Positions 24,139 through 32,843 of a DNA stretch of 64,000 bases are shown one piece after another. The notes under the pieces are model-generated. The model was not told where the DNA came from. It worked only from the letters and a program-made list of their open reading frames with translations, and searched no databases. The DNA lies in the NCBI GenBank assembly GCA_031291235.1, contig JARLJL010000013.1:124001-188000 (forward strand). The letters are read 5' to 3'. A program made the position numbers and the translations under genes. Position 1 is the first letter of the stretch. Each line of letters starts with the position of its first letter. This stretch comes from Sulfuriferula sp. (GTDB taxonomy: Bacteria > Pseudomonadota > Gammaproteobacteria > Burkholderiales > Sulfuriferulaceae).

Positions 24139-25437
24139 ATGGCGCTTTCGCAACTTGCCGAATTTCTCTCATACCTGAATAGTCAGGCAGAGCCTCGGAT
24201 TCTGCTGGATAAAGATTACACCATTATTGCCGCGAATAAAGCATATCGTGCAGCTTACGGTGAAAATCGTCCTATCGTCGGCCGCCACTGTTATGAAGTC
24301 TCTCATCACTATACCCGTCCGTGCGATCAGGCAGGAGAATCCTGTCCGTTGAAAACCAGCACCCAGACAGGCCTGCCACAACGCGTACTACACTTGCATC
24401 ATACGCCGCGCGGAGAAGAACATGTGGATGTCGAACTGACCCCCATCCATGACCAACATGGCGAAATCGTGTTCTATGTCGAAATGATGCATACCATACG
24501 CGAAGCCAGTGCGCGCCCGGCAACGCGGGGACTGGTAGGGCGCTCCGTCGCATTCAATAAAATGCTGGGGCTGATTGAGCGCGTCGCACCATCGGATGCC
24601 GCCGTGGTTCTGCTGGGAGAATCGGGTACGGGCAAGGAGCTGGTCGCAGAAGCCGTGCATGACGCCAGTCTCCGCCGCCAGGGACCATTTGTTCCAGTAG
24701 ACTGCTCCGGCGTTACCGAAACACTATTCGAGAGCGAACTGTTCGGCTATGAAAAGGGCGCTTTTACCGGCGCCAACCAGCGCAAGCAGGGCCTGGTCGA
24801 AGCGGCCAGCGGCGGGACGCTATTTCTGGATGAGATCGGCGATATCCCGCTGGGATTGCAAGTTAAATTGCTGCGCCTGCTGGAAACCGGAACCTACCGC
24901 CGGGTAGGTGGAGTCGAACCGCTGCGGGCTGATTTCAGGCTGGTTTCGGCAACGCACCGCGATCTGAAAAAAATGGTCGAACAGGACACCTTCCGCAAAG
25001 ACCTCTATTACCGCATCAGTACCTTCCCCATCCACCTGCCGTCCCTGGTCGAACGGCGCGAAGATATCCCGTTACTGGCCGAAACCTTGCTGGCGAGAAT
25101 CAGCCCGTCGCAAAAATTCACCCTGCATCCCGACGCACTGACACTACTTGCAAGCTGTGACTTTCCGGGCAATATACGCGAGCTGCGCAACATGCTGGAA
25201 CGCGCCAGTCTGCTTGCCGACGGCAACGTCATCACGCCGGAACATCTCGAAGCCGACTTCTGCGGCAACATCGATCCTGCAGCCGCCACGTTTATCGGCC
25301 AGCAGGTCATTTCGCTGGAAGCGCTGGAGCAGCACTATCTGCAATGGGCGCTGGCGCGTTTCGGTAATGACCGCAAAGCTCTCGCGCAGCAACTGGGTAT
25401 CAGCGAACGCACCCTGTATCGTAAAATAAAAAGCTAA
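24139..25437 (+). CDS. fisR: FisR-like sigma-54-dependent sulfane-sulfur-sensing activator
   Basis: A 432-residue enhancer-binding protein with an N-terminal PAS-like sensor (about 10-120), a AAA+ domain ([17 protein letters not shown] Walker [12 protein letters not shown] sigma-54 contact loop, [11 protein letters not shown] Walker B) and a Fis-type HTH at the end ([19 protein letters not shown]). Cys51, Cys62 and Cys69 lie in GRHCYEV, TRPCDQ and ESCPL, spaced 11 and 7 apart. This is the same spacing as the three cysteines (53, 64, 71) by which FisR of Cupriavidus senses sulfane sulfur and switches on pdo-sqr genes. It is divergent from the cyd-pdo operon, which has a sigma-54 promoter. NorR is the main alternative but has a GAF sensor instead. 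Confidence 0.85.
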   Translation: MALSQLAEFLSYLNSQAEPRILLDKDYTIIAANKAYRAAYGENRPIVGRHCYEVSHHYTRPCDQAGESCPLKTSTQTGLPQRVLHLHHTPRGEEHVDVELTPIHDQHGEIVFYVEMMHTIREASARPATRGLVGRSVAFNKMLGLIERVAPSDAAVVLLGESGTGKELVAEAVHDASLRRQGPFVPVDCSGVTETLFESELFGYEKGAFTGANQRKQGLVEAASGGTLFLDEIGDIPLGLQVKLLRLLETGTYRRVGGVEPLRADFRLVSATHRDLKKMVEQDTFRKDLYYRISTFPIHLPSLVERREDIPLLAETLLARISPSQKFTLHPDALTLLASCDFPGNIRELRNMLERASLLADGNVITPEHLEADFCGNIDPAAATFIGQQVISLEALEQHYLQWALARFGNDRKALAQQLGISERTLYRKIKS

Positions 25438-25458
25438 CGATATCGCTGCGCCCGCAAT

Positions 25459-26760
25459 TTAAAACATCCAGCCTACGCCAAGATCAAACCGGTCTTTCAG
25501 GTTATCTGTCTTGTAATTCTGCCAATCGGCCTTAAGCACCACTTCGCGACTCAGGTTGAAGTTGGCGCCCACCGTCGTTACCGTTTCATCATTCAGCGGG
25601 TTGGCGGTATAACCTGCATCGACACTGGCCTGAGTGTTATAACGCTCGTAACGCAGGAACGGCGTCAAACGCATATCGTCCTTTTTCCACACGTGATAAG
25701 CCGCCTGTCCGTACCAGCCGTAAAAGGATTTGGGCGCAGCATCGTTGCCATCGCCTGGAACGATGCCGGCCGCATCGTTGATGGCCTGCGTATCGCCCAA
25801 GGTTCCGCGCGCATATAACGCCTGCAATTCGAGATCGCCTATGCTGTATTTGCCGTGGACATCCATCAACGTCAGCCGCGCATTCTTGCCCTGCAGTGCC
25901 GCACTCGGCACTTCGCCGTTACCGTCCTGCGCCGTGTTCCCGGTAAATAACCCGCCGCCCAGCAACCAGCCCGGCTGACGATAATTCAGCCCCGCATATA
26001 ACGCCAGATTATTGGCGGCCGCCTGACTGGCCTCGCCATGCATATCCAGTATGCCGTAAGCGGCACCGGTCGGGCTCTTGACGTATTTGCTGGCGTCGAA
26101 GCCGCTGGAGATGCCGACGTTGTATTCCAGCGAGCTATCCAGCACCTTGCCCTGCAGACCCACGCCGGCCTCGCGCCAGGTCGATGGAATAATGCGCGTC
26201 TCCACCTCATTGCGAAACACACCGTAGTAGGTCGGCGGTTCATGCGTTTCGTTTAATATTCCTATCGGCATCAGCATCAACCCGGCACGCAGATTGGCCT
26301 GTGGCAACAAATTATATTCAATATAAGCCTGCTCGACCTCAGCCTCGCCTTTATCGCTGGAACTGGCAACCGCATGTTCGACTTCAAATTCCGAATACAT
26401 GCGCAGTTTGTCGTTAAACCGGTGTCCGAGGAAGATCACAAAACGATTGAAATCTATCTGGTCCTTGACGGAACCATCCTTGTAGTTGCTGTACGATAGC
26501 TCGCCATACCCGCCCACACTGGTGTCGCTACCGGCTTCTGGCGGCGGTGCGGCTTCGGCAACAGCAGCCTTTACTGCGGTCGTCACTTGTTGTACGCGCG
26601 CAGCTTTCTCTTCCGCAAGCTGCTGCTTCAACGCCTGCATCTCGCTTTGCAACTGCTCCAGTTTCTGTTCCAGACTGTCAGTAGTCGCATCGGCGTGCGC
26701 ATTACACGATAGCGATACCAGCGTTGCCAGCACGCCGAGTTTAAATTGCAGGGGTTTCAT
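25459..26760 (-). CDS. Outer-membrane porin with N-terminal coiled coil
   Basis: A 433-residue secreted protein: signal peptide MKPLQFKLGVLATLVSLSCN-AHA, a coiled coil (about 28-65, LEQKLEQLQSEMQALKQQLA), an alanine/proline linker, then a beta-barrel beginning GGYGELSYSNY and ending in the outer-membrane C-terminal phenylalanine (GVGWMF). It resembles phosphate-selective OprO/OprP-like porins anchored by a periplasmic trimeric coiled coil. AAAGGT stands before the ATG. It lies 70 bases behind the cytochrome gene in the iron/flavin cluster and may belong to that transcript. Substrate unknown. Confidence 0.85.
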   Translation of the reverse strand: MKPLQFKLGVLATLVSLSCNAHADATTDSLEQKLEQLQSEMQALKQQLAEEKAARVQQVTTAVKAAVAEAAPPPEAGSDTSVGGYGELSYSNYKDGSVKDQIDFNRFVIFLGHRFNDKLRMYSEFEVEHAVASSSDKGEAEVEQAYIEYNLLPQANLRAGLMLMPIGILNETHEPPTYYGVFRNEVETRIIPSTWREAGVGLQGKVLDSSLEYNVGISSGFDASKYVKSPTGAAYGILDMHGEASQAAANNLALYAGLNYRQPGWLLGGGLFTGNTAQDGNGEVPSAALQGKNARLTLMDVHGKYSIGDLELQALYARGTLGDTQAINDAAGIVPGDGNDAAPKSFYGWYGQAAYHVWKKDDMRLTPFLRYERYNTQASVDAGYTANPLNDETVTTVGANFNLSREVVLKADWQNYKTDNLKDRFDLGVGWMF

Positions 26761-26831
26761 ACGATTTTACCTTTCAGAAAAATGGTATTCGGCTGGCTGG
26801 CAACATACGATCATTGCACTGGCTGGCGAGT

Positions 26832-27317
26832 TTATAAAAATTCACGAGACACGGGATTAAAAACAGTGACGGTACGATTGCGTCCGCGCCAGATATGCCA
26901 TATCAACATCAGCGGCAATGGCAGACCGATAACCCAATGTAGCAGCGGCAACCAGGCCTCGTTGGCGTCGCTGCTGAAGTAATACAGCGCATAACCGGTC
27001 AATGCCAGCCAGAGCAGCAACGCTTCCATGGCAAAACCGCTAAGTCGGTTCTTTTTCAAATGCCAGGCGCGCCGCGCATGAATGGGTAGCACGGAACCGG
27101 TTGCCACCAACACGGCGAAGCCCATCAGCCCATGCAGGCGCAGCCACCAGATTTCCAGCGGATGCGGCGCATCGCCGAACTCCCCGGCCACGCGCAAAAA
27201 GTAATGGAACCCCAGCCAGGCTAGGCCAGACAGCCACAACAGCACGAATACTGCATACAAAATATATTTGTGCGATTTGGAAAAACGAATGGGAAGAGGT
27301 AAATGTTGATATTTCAT
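26832..27317 (-). CDS. Four-helix b-type membrane cytochrome-like protein
   Basis: A 161-residue integral membrane protein with four predicted spans (YILYAVFVLLWLSGLAWLGF, LRLHGLMGFAVLVATGSVLP, ALLLWLALTGYALYYF, LLHWVIGLPLPLMLIWHIW). Histidines lie in RLHGLMG, LPIHARRAWH and LLHWVIG and IWHIWRG, as expected for two b hemes in a cytochrome b561/DUF4405-like bundle. It directly follows apbE by six bases. The probable role is to carry electrons across the inner membrane to or from the flavinylated periplasmic protein encoded upstream. Confidence 0.75.
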   Translation of the reverse strand: MKYQHLPLPIRFSKSHKYILYAVFVLLWLSGLAWLGFHYFLRVAGEFGDAPHPLEIWWLRLHGLMGFAVLVATGSVLPIHARRAWHLKKNRLSGFAMEALLLWLALTGYALYYFSSDANEAWLPLLHWVIGLPLPLMLIWHIWRGRNRTVTVFNPVSREFL

Positions 27318-27323
27318 GGCGGC

Positions 27324-28277
27324 TCAGGAAATCACGCGAGTACGCCAGATTGCAGGTTGCAGATGCGACGTATCGAACACGCGACACCCGCCGGTTGCTG
27401 CATCCGGTTCCAGCATGACGGCACGCGCATCGAATTGTGCCAGCATTGCCACAGCTCGAACCGGGTCAGCATGCACCACCTTGGTCAACGCATCGGCAGT
27501 CATGCAGTCCTCAGCAAATATCGATACGCTACGCTGTACGTCAGCCGCTATGCGCGTGTGCGGATGGATCAGCGGCGTAACCAACCGTCCCTGATAACGG
27601 CGCTGCGCATAATATCCGGCCGAAGTCGCCACAGCCCCCTGCATCAACTCGACAATGGGCAATAGCTGCGTCGGGACGGCGGGATGACGCACATGAATTA
27701 TTTGCGCGCTATCGCCGAATATGCGTAAATCGCCGCCAGCGTTGACCCGGCCGCTGTGCATGCCGGCCCGCTGCAATGCGGCGACAGCCCTGTCTACCGC
27801 ATAACCCTTGGCTATACCGGACACATCGATACGCAGTCTGCGCGCGAGCTGCACCCGGCGATCCGGCAACAGCACAACATGCTGCCAATTACCTTGGCCG
27901 GAAATACGGGGAAATCCTGCGTGCCGCGGGAGGAATCCCAATTTGGTCAAAGTAGGCGCCACGGTAATGTCGAACAAACCTTCGCTGGCCGCGGAGAACC
28001 TTCCCGCCGCCTCCAGTACAAGCCATGTATCTGACGCCACAGTCACCGCCTGCTCGAAACCATCACGGTTAATACGCGATATATCCGAATCCGCAGACTG
28101 ATAACTCATCAGCTGATGTACGCGTTCTACTTCGTCGAATGCATCCGAAATGGCCAACTGCACCGCATCGACATGCTCACCGCTCGCTGCAATTTCAACC
28201 AGCGTACCCAGCAGCGGCCGTGCACGCACGCACTCGGCAAGTGCGTGCGTGGGCCGGGACGCAGTCAGCGCATTCAT
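27324..28277 (-). CDS. apbE: FAD:protein FMN transferase ApbE
   Basis: A 317-residue enzyme that attaches FMN covalently to a threonine of extracytoplasmic flavoproteins. Family motifs: RPLLGTLVEIAA, LMSYQSADSDISRINRD, SEGLFDITVAPT, RIDVSGIAKGYAVDRAV, VNAGGDLRIFG and the C-terminal CMTADALTKVVH. The chosen start MNALTASRP overlaps the stop of the FMN-binding gene by ATGA, so enzyme and substrate are translationally coupled. No lipoprotein signal is obvious at this start; the frame extends 20 codons upstream. Its partner substrate is almost certainly the adjacent FMN-binding protein. Confidence 0.92.
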   Translation of the reverse strand: MNALTASRPTHALAECVRARPLLGTLVEIAASGEHVDAVQLAISDAFDEVERVHQLMSYQSADSDISRINRDGFEQAVTVASDTWLVLEAAGRFSAASEGLFDITVAPTLTKLGFLPRHAGFPRISGQGNWQHVVLLPDRRVQLARRLRIDVSGIAKGYAVDRAVAALQRAGMHSGRVNAGGDLRIFGDSAQIIHVRHPAVPTQLLPIVELMQGAVATSAGYYAQRRYQGRLVTPLIHPHTRIAADVQRSVSIFAEDCMTADALTKVVHADPVRAVAMLAQFDARAVMLEPDAATGGCRVFDTSHLQPAIWRTRVIS

Positions 28278-28819
28278 TTGAGCACTGCCGCATAAGTCGC
28301 CAACAGCCGCTTGACACCATCGGTAAGATGCTTGCACGACAGCGTAGCGCCGCTGATATTGCGAATATCCTCATCCAGCTTCAAGGTATCGCCGGCTTTC
28401 TTGCCGACAAACTGCGCGCGCCATTTCGCATTGGTCACTTCGCTGCCGTGCGTCTCGCGATATTCGAGAATTTCCACATCCTTGACGGCGCCGTCCGTAC
28501 CGATAGCCACAGCGTACGTTATAAACTCGTGCTTGCCGTACACCTCGTCGAGCATGAACCAGCCCGCCGCCTTGCCACCCTGACTGGCGCGCCACGCTCT
28601 GATTTCATTGGAACGCACCCTTACGCCGGAGGCTGTTTCAATCGCATTCTTCTGCTCGTCGGTCAAGCTGACAATTTTGGCCTCGAATGCATCTGCCGCT
28701 GGAAACATGACTTTCTGCGCCTGTTCCACCGTCATGTATTGCACCGCAAACGCAGGCGCGGAAGCCGCTGCAGGAATAATCAATGCCGGCACCATCATCC
28801 ATCTGTCAAAATTGCTCAT
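28274..28819 (-). CDS. Periplasmic FMN-binding domain protein (ApbE substrate)
   Basis: A 181-residue exported protein: signal-type N-terminus (MMVPALIIPAAASAPAFA), then an FMN_bind domain ending in NISGATLSCKHLTDGVK. Thr159 of the SGAT motif is the expected site of covalent FMN attachment by ApbE, whose gene overlaps this one. VEILEYRETHGSEV in the middle is also typical. It probably shuttles electrons in the periplasm between the b-type cytochrome and an unknown acceptor or donor. AGGGTAGTT precedes the ATG. Confidence 0.9.
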   Translation of the reverse strand: MSNFDRWMMVPALIIPAAASAPAFAVQYMTVEQAQKVMFPAADAFEAKIVSLTDEQKNAIETASGVRVRSNEIRAWRASQGGKAAGWFMLDEVYGKHEFITYAVAIGTDGAVKDVEILEYRETHGSEVTNAKWRAQFVGKKAGDTLKLDEDIRNISGATLSCKHLTDGVKRLLATYAAVLK

Positions 28820-28829
28820 AACTACCCTC

Positions 28830-29735
28830 TCAAAAATTGAATCCGACTTTTAACCGGAATTCCTGTTTGGTTTTTTCGATCAACTGCAAATTCGTGTCGG
28901 TTTGCCCCGGATAGGTTTCAAATCCGCCACCCGCCAATTGCGGCAGCCAGGTTGCAGTAAACCACCAATCTTTCGCGCCGTAATGCACATTAGGCCCTGC
29001 CTGTATCGACCAGCGTTCCTGCCCTACCTCGGTTTCGAACTCGGTATCGTAAAGCGCTTCCGCGCCGACAAACCAGTTCGGCGCTACCCGATAAGATAGC
29101 CCAGTGCCTGCCAATACCGCTATTTCCATTTCCGGGGTCGTCGGCCATTGCTCTTGCGTCATGGTCATACCTTCTATCGGCAAACGCACTGCATAAGTCG
29201 ACTCCAGCCCTACGTTACCTACCCACACCAGCTGGTCGTCGAGAAAATTCTTTTGCGCCAGCAGCCAAGTTTCGACGGTGTATTTATCCTTCTTCTGCCC
29301 GGAATGCGGATCGAGCTGCGTGTAAGCGCCAGATACATATACTGCCAAGCCAAAATCGTCTTTTGCCGGACTAAGGAAGTTATACTTGGCCGAGACCTCC
29401 ATACCCGAATATTTCATCCCGCTATTAATATCAGCCGGAATATAACCGTCTATCTGCAATCCTTTGCTATCAACCGATTGACCGAGCACATATATGGCGC
29501 CGGAAAAACGATCGGTAAAGCCGTGCTCAAATTCGGTCTTGCTATCGTAAGCGGTATACTCTCCTTCGCCCTTGTCCCAACGCCGGGTCAAATGCTGCAC
29601 CAATTCGCTTGCTCCTTTCGGCAGCGTTTCCGCACCCTTCAGGTACCCAAACAATGCCTCGTCGGCCTGTGCGCCTCCCGCCGACAACAATACACCCGCC
29701 ACACCCAACAATACCTGCCTATCCAGCCTGACCAT
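28830..29735 (-). CDS. DUF6662-like outer-membrane beta-barrel protein
   Basis: A 301-residue exported protein with a signal peptide (VLLGVAGVLLSAGGAQA) and about ten amphipathic strands, ending in GFNF as outer-membrane proteins do. LPKGASELVQHLTRRWDKGE and TEFEHGFTDRFSGAIYV are typical of the DUF6662 group; I am fairly but not wholly sure of the family name. It is the first large gene behind hemP and precedes the FMN-binding gene by ten bases. It may be the outer-membrane part of the iron-regulated electron-transfer unit, perhaps a channel or surface contact. Confidence 0.75.
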   Translation of the reverse strand: MVRLDRQVLLGVAGVLLSAGGAQADEALFGYLKGAETLPKGASELVQHLTRRWDKGEGEYTAYDSKTEFEHGFTDRFSGAIYVLGQSVDSKGLQIDGYIPADINSGMKYSGMEVSAKYNFLSPAKDDFGLAVYVSGAYTQLDPHSGQKKDKYTVETWLLAQKNFLDDQLVWVGNVGLESTYAVRLPIEGMTMTQEQWPTTPEMEIAVLAGTGLSYRVAPNWFVGAEALYDTEFETEVGQERWSIQAGPNVHYGAKDWWFTATWLPQLAGGGFETYPGQTDTNLQLIEKTKQEFRLKVGFNF

Positions 29736-29819
29736 CGCCCATCTCCTATCAAGTAAATCGAACCTTTGATTGGCTGGCTTGCCCGGACTGGCGCTGGCTG
29801 GCTATCTGTACCCCTCAAA

Positions 29820-30002
29820 TCATTTTGTTAAAATCAGTTTCCCATTACGCGTTCTGCGCAAACGATACTGTTCGCCATGATGGCTAATCAACACCTCATC
29901 CCCCTTGCTGAATAACCATTCACTGGGTATAGCCGACACATCGGCTGCATGCATCTGATGCAGCTTATTATCAGCAGAAACGAAGGCAGCTTGTTTATTC
30001 AT
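29820..30002 (-). CDS. hemP: Hemin uptake protein HemP family
   Basis: A 60-residue protein whose C-terminal half (FSKGDEVLISHHGEQYRLR and TRNGKLILTK) is the conserved HemP/HmuP signature. HmuP-like proteins are small regulators or helpers of heme-iron uptake, usually behind a Fur-controlled promoter in beta- and gammaproteobacteria. A Fur-box-like site lies 22-41 bases upstream of the start, consistent with this. No hemin receptor or ABC heme importer is next to it; instead it leads the flavin electron-transfer cluster. Confidence 0.82.
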   Translation of the reverse strand: MNKQAAFVSADNKLHQMHAADVSAIPSEWLFSKGDEVLISHHGEQYRLRRTRNGKLILTK

Positions 30003-30024
30003 TACTAATATGTTTGATTTTGCA

Positions 30025-30043
30025 ATTGAGAATGATTTGCATT
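30025..30043 (-). promoter_or_regulatory. Fur box-like operator upstream of hemP
   Basis: ATTGAGAATGATTTGCATT resembles Fur boxes of the GAGAATGATTnnCATT form and lies upstream of hemP beside an AT-rich TATATAA stretch that could be the -10 region. Iron-dependent repression of hemP and probably of the genes behind it is inferred. Confidence 0.6.
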
Positions 30044-30227
30044 ATATATAAAGCAATAAATAATGCAACAGCTACAAGAGAAATCATTTGCCCGACATTA
30101 GGGCAGCAGAATCCGCACAAACACGGAGAATAAATCAGAACGAAAGGAATTTGACCGATTACAAAGAAGATAATACAGTGCCAAACATTGCCAAATTTAA
30201 TAATCCGGCAATGTTCTACATGTATGT

Positions 30228-30304
30228 TGGCGGAGTGGACGGGACTCGAACCCGCGACCCCCGGCGTGACAGGCCGGTATTCTAACCAACTGAACTACCA
30301 CTCC
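30228..30304 (-). tRNA. tRNA-Asp (GTC)
   Basis: A 77-base cloverleaf on the minus strand with acceptor stem GGAGTGG/CCACTCC, TTCGAGTC T-loop, anticodon GTC inside CCTGTCACG and an encoded CCA. Canonical in every arm. Confidence 0.97.
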
Positions 30305-30332
30305 AGTTTTCAACCTGACGGCTGGAAAATAA

Positions 30333-30356
30333 ACGGGTTGCATCGCTGCAACCCGT
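30333..30356 (-). terminator. Terminator between tRNA-Glu and tRNA-Asp
   Basis: Perfect 10-bp arms ACGGGTTGCA/TGCAACCCGT. On the minus strand the hairpin is followed by TTTATTTT. It lies just past the tRNA-Glu 3' end, so the two tRNAs may be separately transcribed or the hairpin may direct processing. Confidence 0.6.
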
Positions 30357-30362
30357 AAAGAT

Positions 30363-30438
30363 TGGCGTCCCCAACGAGATTCGAACTCGTGTTATCGCCG
30401 TGAAAGGGCGGTGTCCTAGGCCTCTAGACGATGGGGAC
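30363..30438 (-). tRNA. tRNA-Glu (TTC)
   Basis: A 76-base cloverleaf with acceptor stem GTCCCCA/TGGGGAC, anticodon TTC inside CCTTTCACG, T-loop TTCGAAT and an encoded CCA. Confidence 0.97.
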
Positions 30439-30474
30439 AGAGGAAAAACTCAAGCTGAAAATTATAACAGCTTT

Positions 30475-30654
30475 TTACTTCTTTGAAAACTGGGTCATTG
30501 TGACCCCAACAAGCAAGGCAGCAAATCCGGCCGGTACCATGGCAATCCAGATACTGGGTTCGCCATATTTAATCAGATCGATAAAGCCGAAAATCAAACC
30601 GACTACGCTCATCAGCAAGCCGATCCAGACCGTGATTACGCCAACTTTATGCAT
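30475..30654 (-). CDS. Small two-span membrane protein (59 residues)
   Basis: MHKVGVITVWIGLLMSVVGL begins the first membrane span, IWIAMVPAGFAALLVGVTM is the second, and QFSKK ends the protein. GGGGTAGCAG is a usable ribosome site before the ATG. It lies between tRNA-Glu and the signalling cluster, in the same direction as both. I do not recognise a family. Two hydrophobic hairpin helices with positively charged ends look like a real inner-membrane protein rather than chance. Confidence 0.55.
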   Translation of the reverse strand: MHKVGVITVWIGLLMSVVGLIFGFIDLIKYGEPSIWIAMVPAGFAALLVGVTMTQFSKK

Positions 30655-30885
30655 CTGCTACCCCGCTATCCTTCCCGGCAAGCGATAACGCTAACCAGTT
30701 GATTTGGTTTAACTTCCACACAAACTCTGCGCCATTCAAATCCAGCGACCGTCTTGTCGAAGGCCCGAATTGTACCAGCAATATCATCACTGTCAAGCGC
30801 AAACGCCGGCACAAACTTACCAGTCGTTTATAAAACGGACTAAAGCGCATAAATACATATGCTTAACATCCGCACCGAAAAAACC

Positions 30886-31437
30886 TTAATCTTCGTCGTC
30901 GATAATAACCGAACCGTCTGCCCCCCAATTTACTTTGGTAATGCCGGGACTCTCTTGTTCAAGGCGCCTTAATGCGATTTCCTGCCTGCTTAGCTGACCT
31001 TGCTGCTCACGCACTATATCGGCCAGACGCTGGTTCTCCATAAGAAGATTCCTGTAAGCAAGCGCTTGAGAAATCGCAAATCGCAAATCATAATCGTCCC
31101 AAGGCTTACTGACGAAGCGAAAAATTTCCGCTTCATTAATCGCACTGACCAACCCGGCCAAATCGGCATAGCCACTCAGGATCATTCTTGACGCATCAGG
31201 CTGAATTTCCCTGAACGCTTTCAAAAACTCAACCCCGCCCATTTCCGGCATACGATAGTCCGACATCACCAGGTCAAACACCACGACCTCTGCCCGTCGC
31301 AATGCTTCTGTCGGCTTGTCAAACGTTTCCACAACCACGTCGTGCTGCTTGTTTTCCATTGTGATACCACTCGCAAGTACACGACGCAAAGCGTTCAATA
31401 TATTCTTCTCGTCATCAACCAGCATGATACGAATCAC
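30886..31437 (-). CDS. Receiver-domain response regulator without DNA-binding output
   Basis: A 183-residue protein with one receiver domain (about 1-130): acidic pocket VDDEKN, phosphorylatable Asp in VMSDYRMPEMGG, and the conserved Lys in FVSKPWDDYD. A coiled-coil helix (RLADIVREQQGQLSRQEIAL) and an acidic tail (IIDDED) follow. The insertion after the first helix, in MENKQHDVVVETFDKPTEAL, is unusual. It is the last gene of a five-gene signalling cluster, one base after the HD-GYP gene. With no output domain it probably acts by protein-protein contact. Confidence 0.88.
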   Translation of the reverse strand: MIRIMLVDDEKNILNALRRVLASGITMENKQHDVVVETFDKPTEALRRAEVVVFDLVMSDYRMPEMGGVEFLKAFREIQPDASRMILSGYADLAGLVSAINEAEIFRFVSKPWDDYDLRFAISQALAYRNLLMENQRLADIVREQQGQLSRQEIALRRLEQESPGITKVNWGADGSVIIDDED

Positions 31438-31438
31438 A

Positions 31439-32785
31439 TTAACCTCCTGTTCTTGCGTAAACCCAGATGGAAAACAACTGATTTTCCATCTGCTCGAAGT
31501 TTCTGATTTGGGAAATCAATAGCATATCCAGAACGTAATCTCTGGAGAGTAACAAGCTGCCGCTCTGACTCATCAAATCCCTCGACAGCACCATACCGGC
31601 ACGCAGTCCTGCCGAGTCCAGCATCAATTCCGGCTCTGCTTCGGCCACCTCAGTTTTCTGCCCTGACATTTTGCCGAGAAAAGCATCCACGACTGAGGGG
31701 TCGTAACGGTTGCCCCGCCCTGCCTGTATGTAAGCCAGCGCTTCCTGCGGCGTCAGCCGCTTGTTCAATATCGTACCGAGCTGAACGGAATCGTAATCGT
31801 TGGCGACCGCCAGAATACGTGCGCCCATGGGAATAGCCAGGCCGGTCAGCTTGTCTGGGTAACCCAAACCGTCAAAACGTTCATGATGCCCGCGTATATA
31901 CTTCGCCGCCCCTTGCAATTGCTCCAGCGCCATCAACGCTGCCTCTCCCTTGGCCGGATGCTTCACCACTTCGGTACGTTCCTCGCTGGTCAGGCCTGAA
32001 AACGGCTTTTCGATCAAACGATCCGGCAGCCCTATTTTGCCTACATCATGCAATAATGCAGCCAGAAAGACATCCTGCACTTCGCTGTCTTTCATACCCA
32101 TACGCTGCGCCAGCGCTCTGGCCAGATCGGCCACTCTGCGCGAATGACCAGCCATGCCGCCTTCCCGCATTTCAATCAGATTGGAGAACACCCGGATAGA
32201 GGTGACAAAACTTTTCTTCAGCCTGTCATGCGCAACCTCAAGAAACCCCATGGTCTGTCGCACTTCCTCGGTACGCGCCTTGACTCTTTCTTCCAGCGTG
32301 GCATTAAGCTGTTTCAACGCCGCATTCTGCTCGCGCGTCAAGGCTTCCAGACGACGCTTTTCCTTTTCCAGCAATTTGAATTCGAGTGCCTGCCTGACCG
32401 CCAGCGTGATATCGTTATCTTCCCATGGTTTGGATATATAGCGATAAATCTGGCCTTTATTGATAGCATCGATCGTAGCGCCGATTTCAGCGTAGCCGGT
32501 CAGCAATATGCGCACTGTATCCGGCCAGCCTGCTCTGACCCGCTCCAGAAACTGGGCGCCGTTCATCTCCGGCATGCGCATGTCGGAAACAACCAGATCA
32601 ACTGTTTCGCGCGCCATAATCTCCAGACCCTGCGCACCGCTTTCCGCAATCAATATGCGGTACCCGAATGGTCGAAACAAGCGTTTCAGGGCAGACAAGA
32701 TATTGCTCTCGTCATCGACGAACAACAAAGTTGCCCCGGCATCCGGTGCCTCAAGCGGTACGACTGCAGATTGCATTTCATTCAT
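31439..32785 (-). CDS. Response regulator with HD-GYP c-di-GMP phosphodiesterase domain
   Basis: A 448-residue protein: receiver (about 15-135, Asp in VVSDMRMPEMNG), a coiled coil (140-180), then HD-GYP (about 190-370) with GHSRRVADLA, LLHDVGKIGLPD and HHERFDGLGYPDKL, so the metal and GYP residues are intact. It should hydrolyse c-di-GMP when the receiver is phosphorylated. The extra ~80 residues at the C-terminus (LRAGMVLSRDLMSQSGSLLL) look like the post-GYP tail known in some family members. It lies 58 bases after the kinase stop. Confidence 0.92.
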   Translation of the reverse strand: MNEMQSAVVPLEAPDAGATLLFVDDESNILSALKRLFRPFGYRILIAESGAQGLEIMARETVDLVVSDMRMPEMNGAQFLERVRAGWPDTVRILLTGYAEIGATIDAINKGQIYRYISKPWEDNDITLAVRQALEFKLLEKEKRRLEALTREQNAALKQLNATLEERVKARTEEVRQTMGFLEVAHDRLKKSFVTSIRVFSNLIEMREGGMAGHSRRVADLARALAQRMGMKDSEVQDVFLAALLHDVGKIGLPDRLIEKPFSGLTSEERTEVVKHPAKGEAALMALEQLQGAAKYIRGHHERFDGLGYPDKLTGLAIPMGARILAVANDYDSVQLGTILNKRLTPQEALAYIQAGRGNRYDPSVVDAFLGKMSGQKTEVAEAEPELMLDSAGLRAGMVLSRDLMSQSGSLLLSRDYVLDMLLISQIRNFEQMENQLFSIWVYARTGG

Positions 32786-32843
32786 TACTTATCCACCACT
32801 CGAGAAACCTGCACCATGACACATCCCCGGATACATCACTGCT

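Noticed and set aside
30184-30215. Hairpin AACATTGCC/GGCAATGTT downstream of tRNA-Asp as terminator
   Set aside because: A 14-base loop and no U-tract on the minus strand make it weak; not listed as a feature.
30647-30850. 67-codon minus-strand frame before the 59-residue membrane protein
   Set aside because: It overlaps the start of that gene, has no ribosome site, and its composition is not protein-like.
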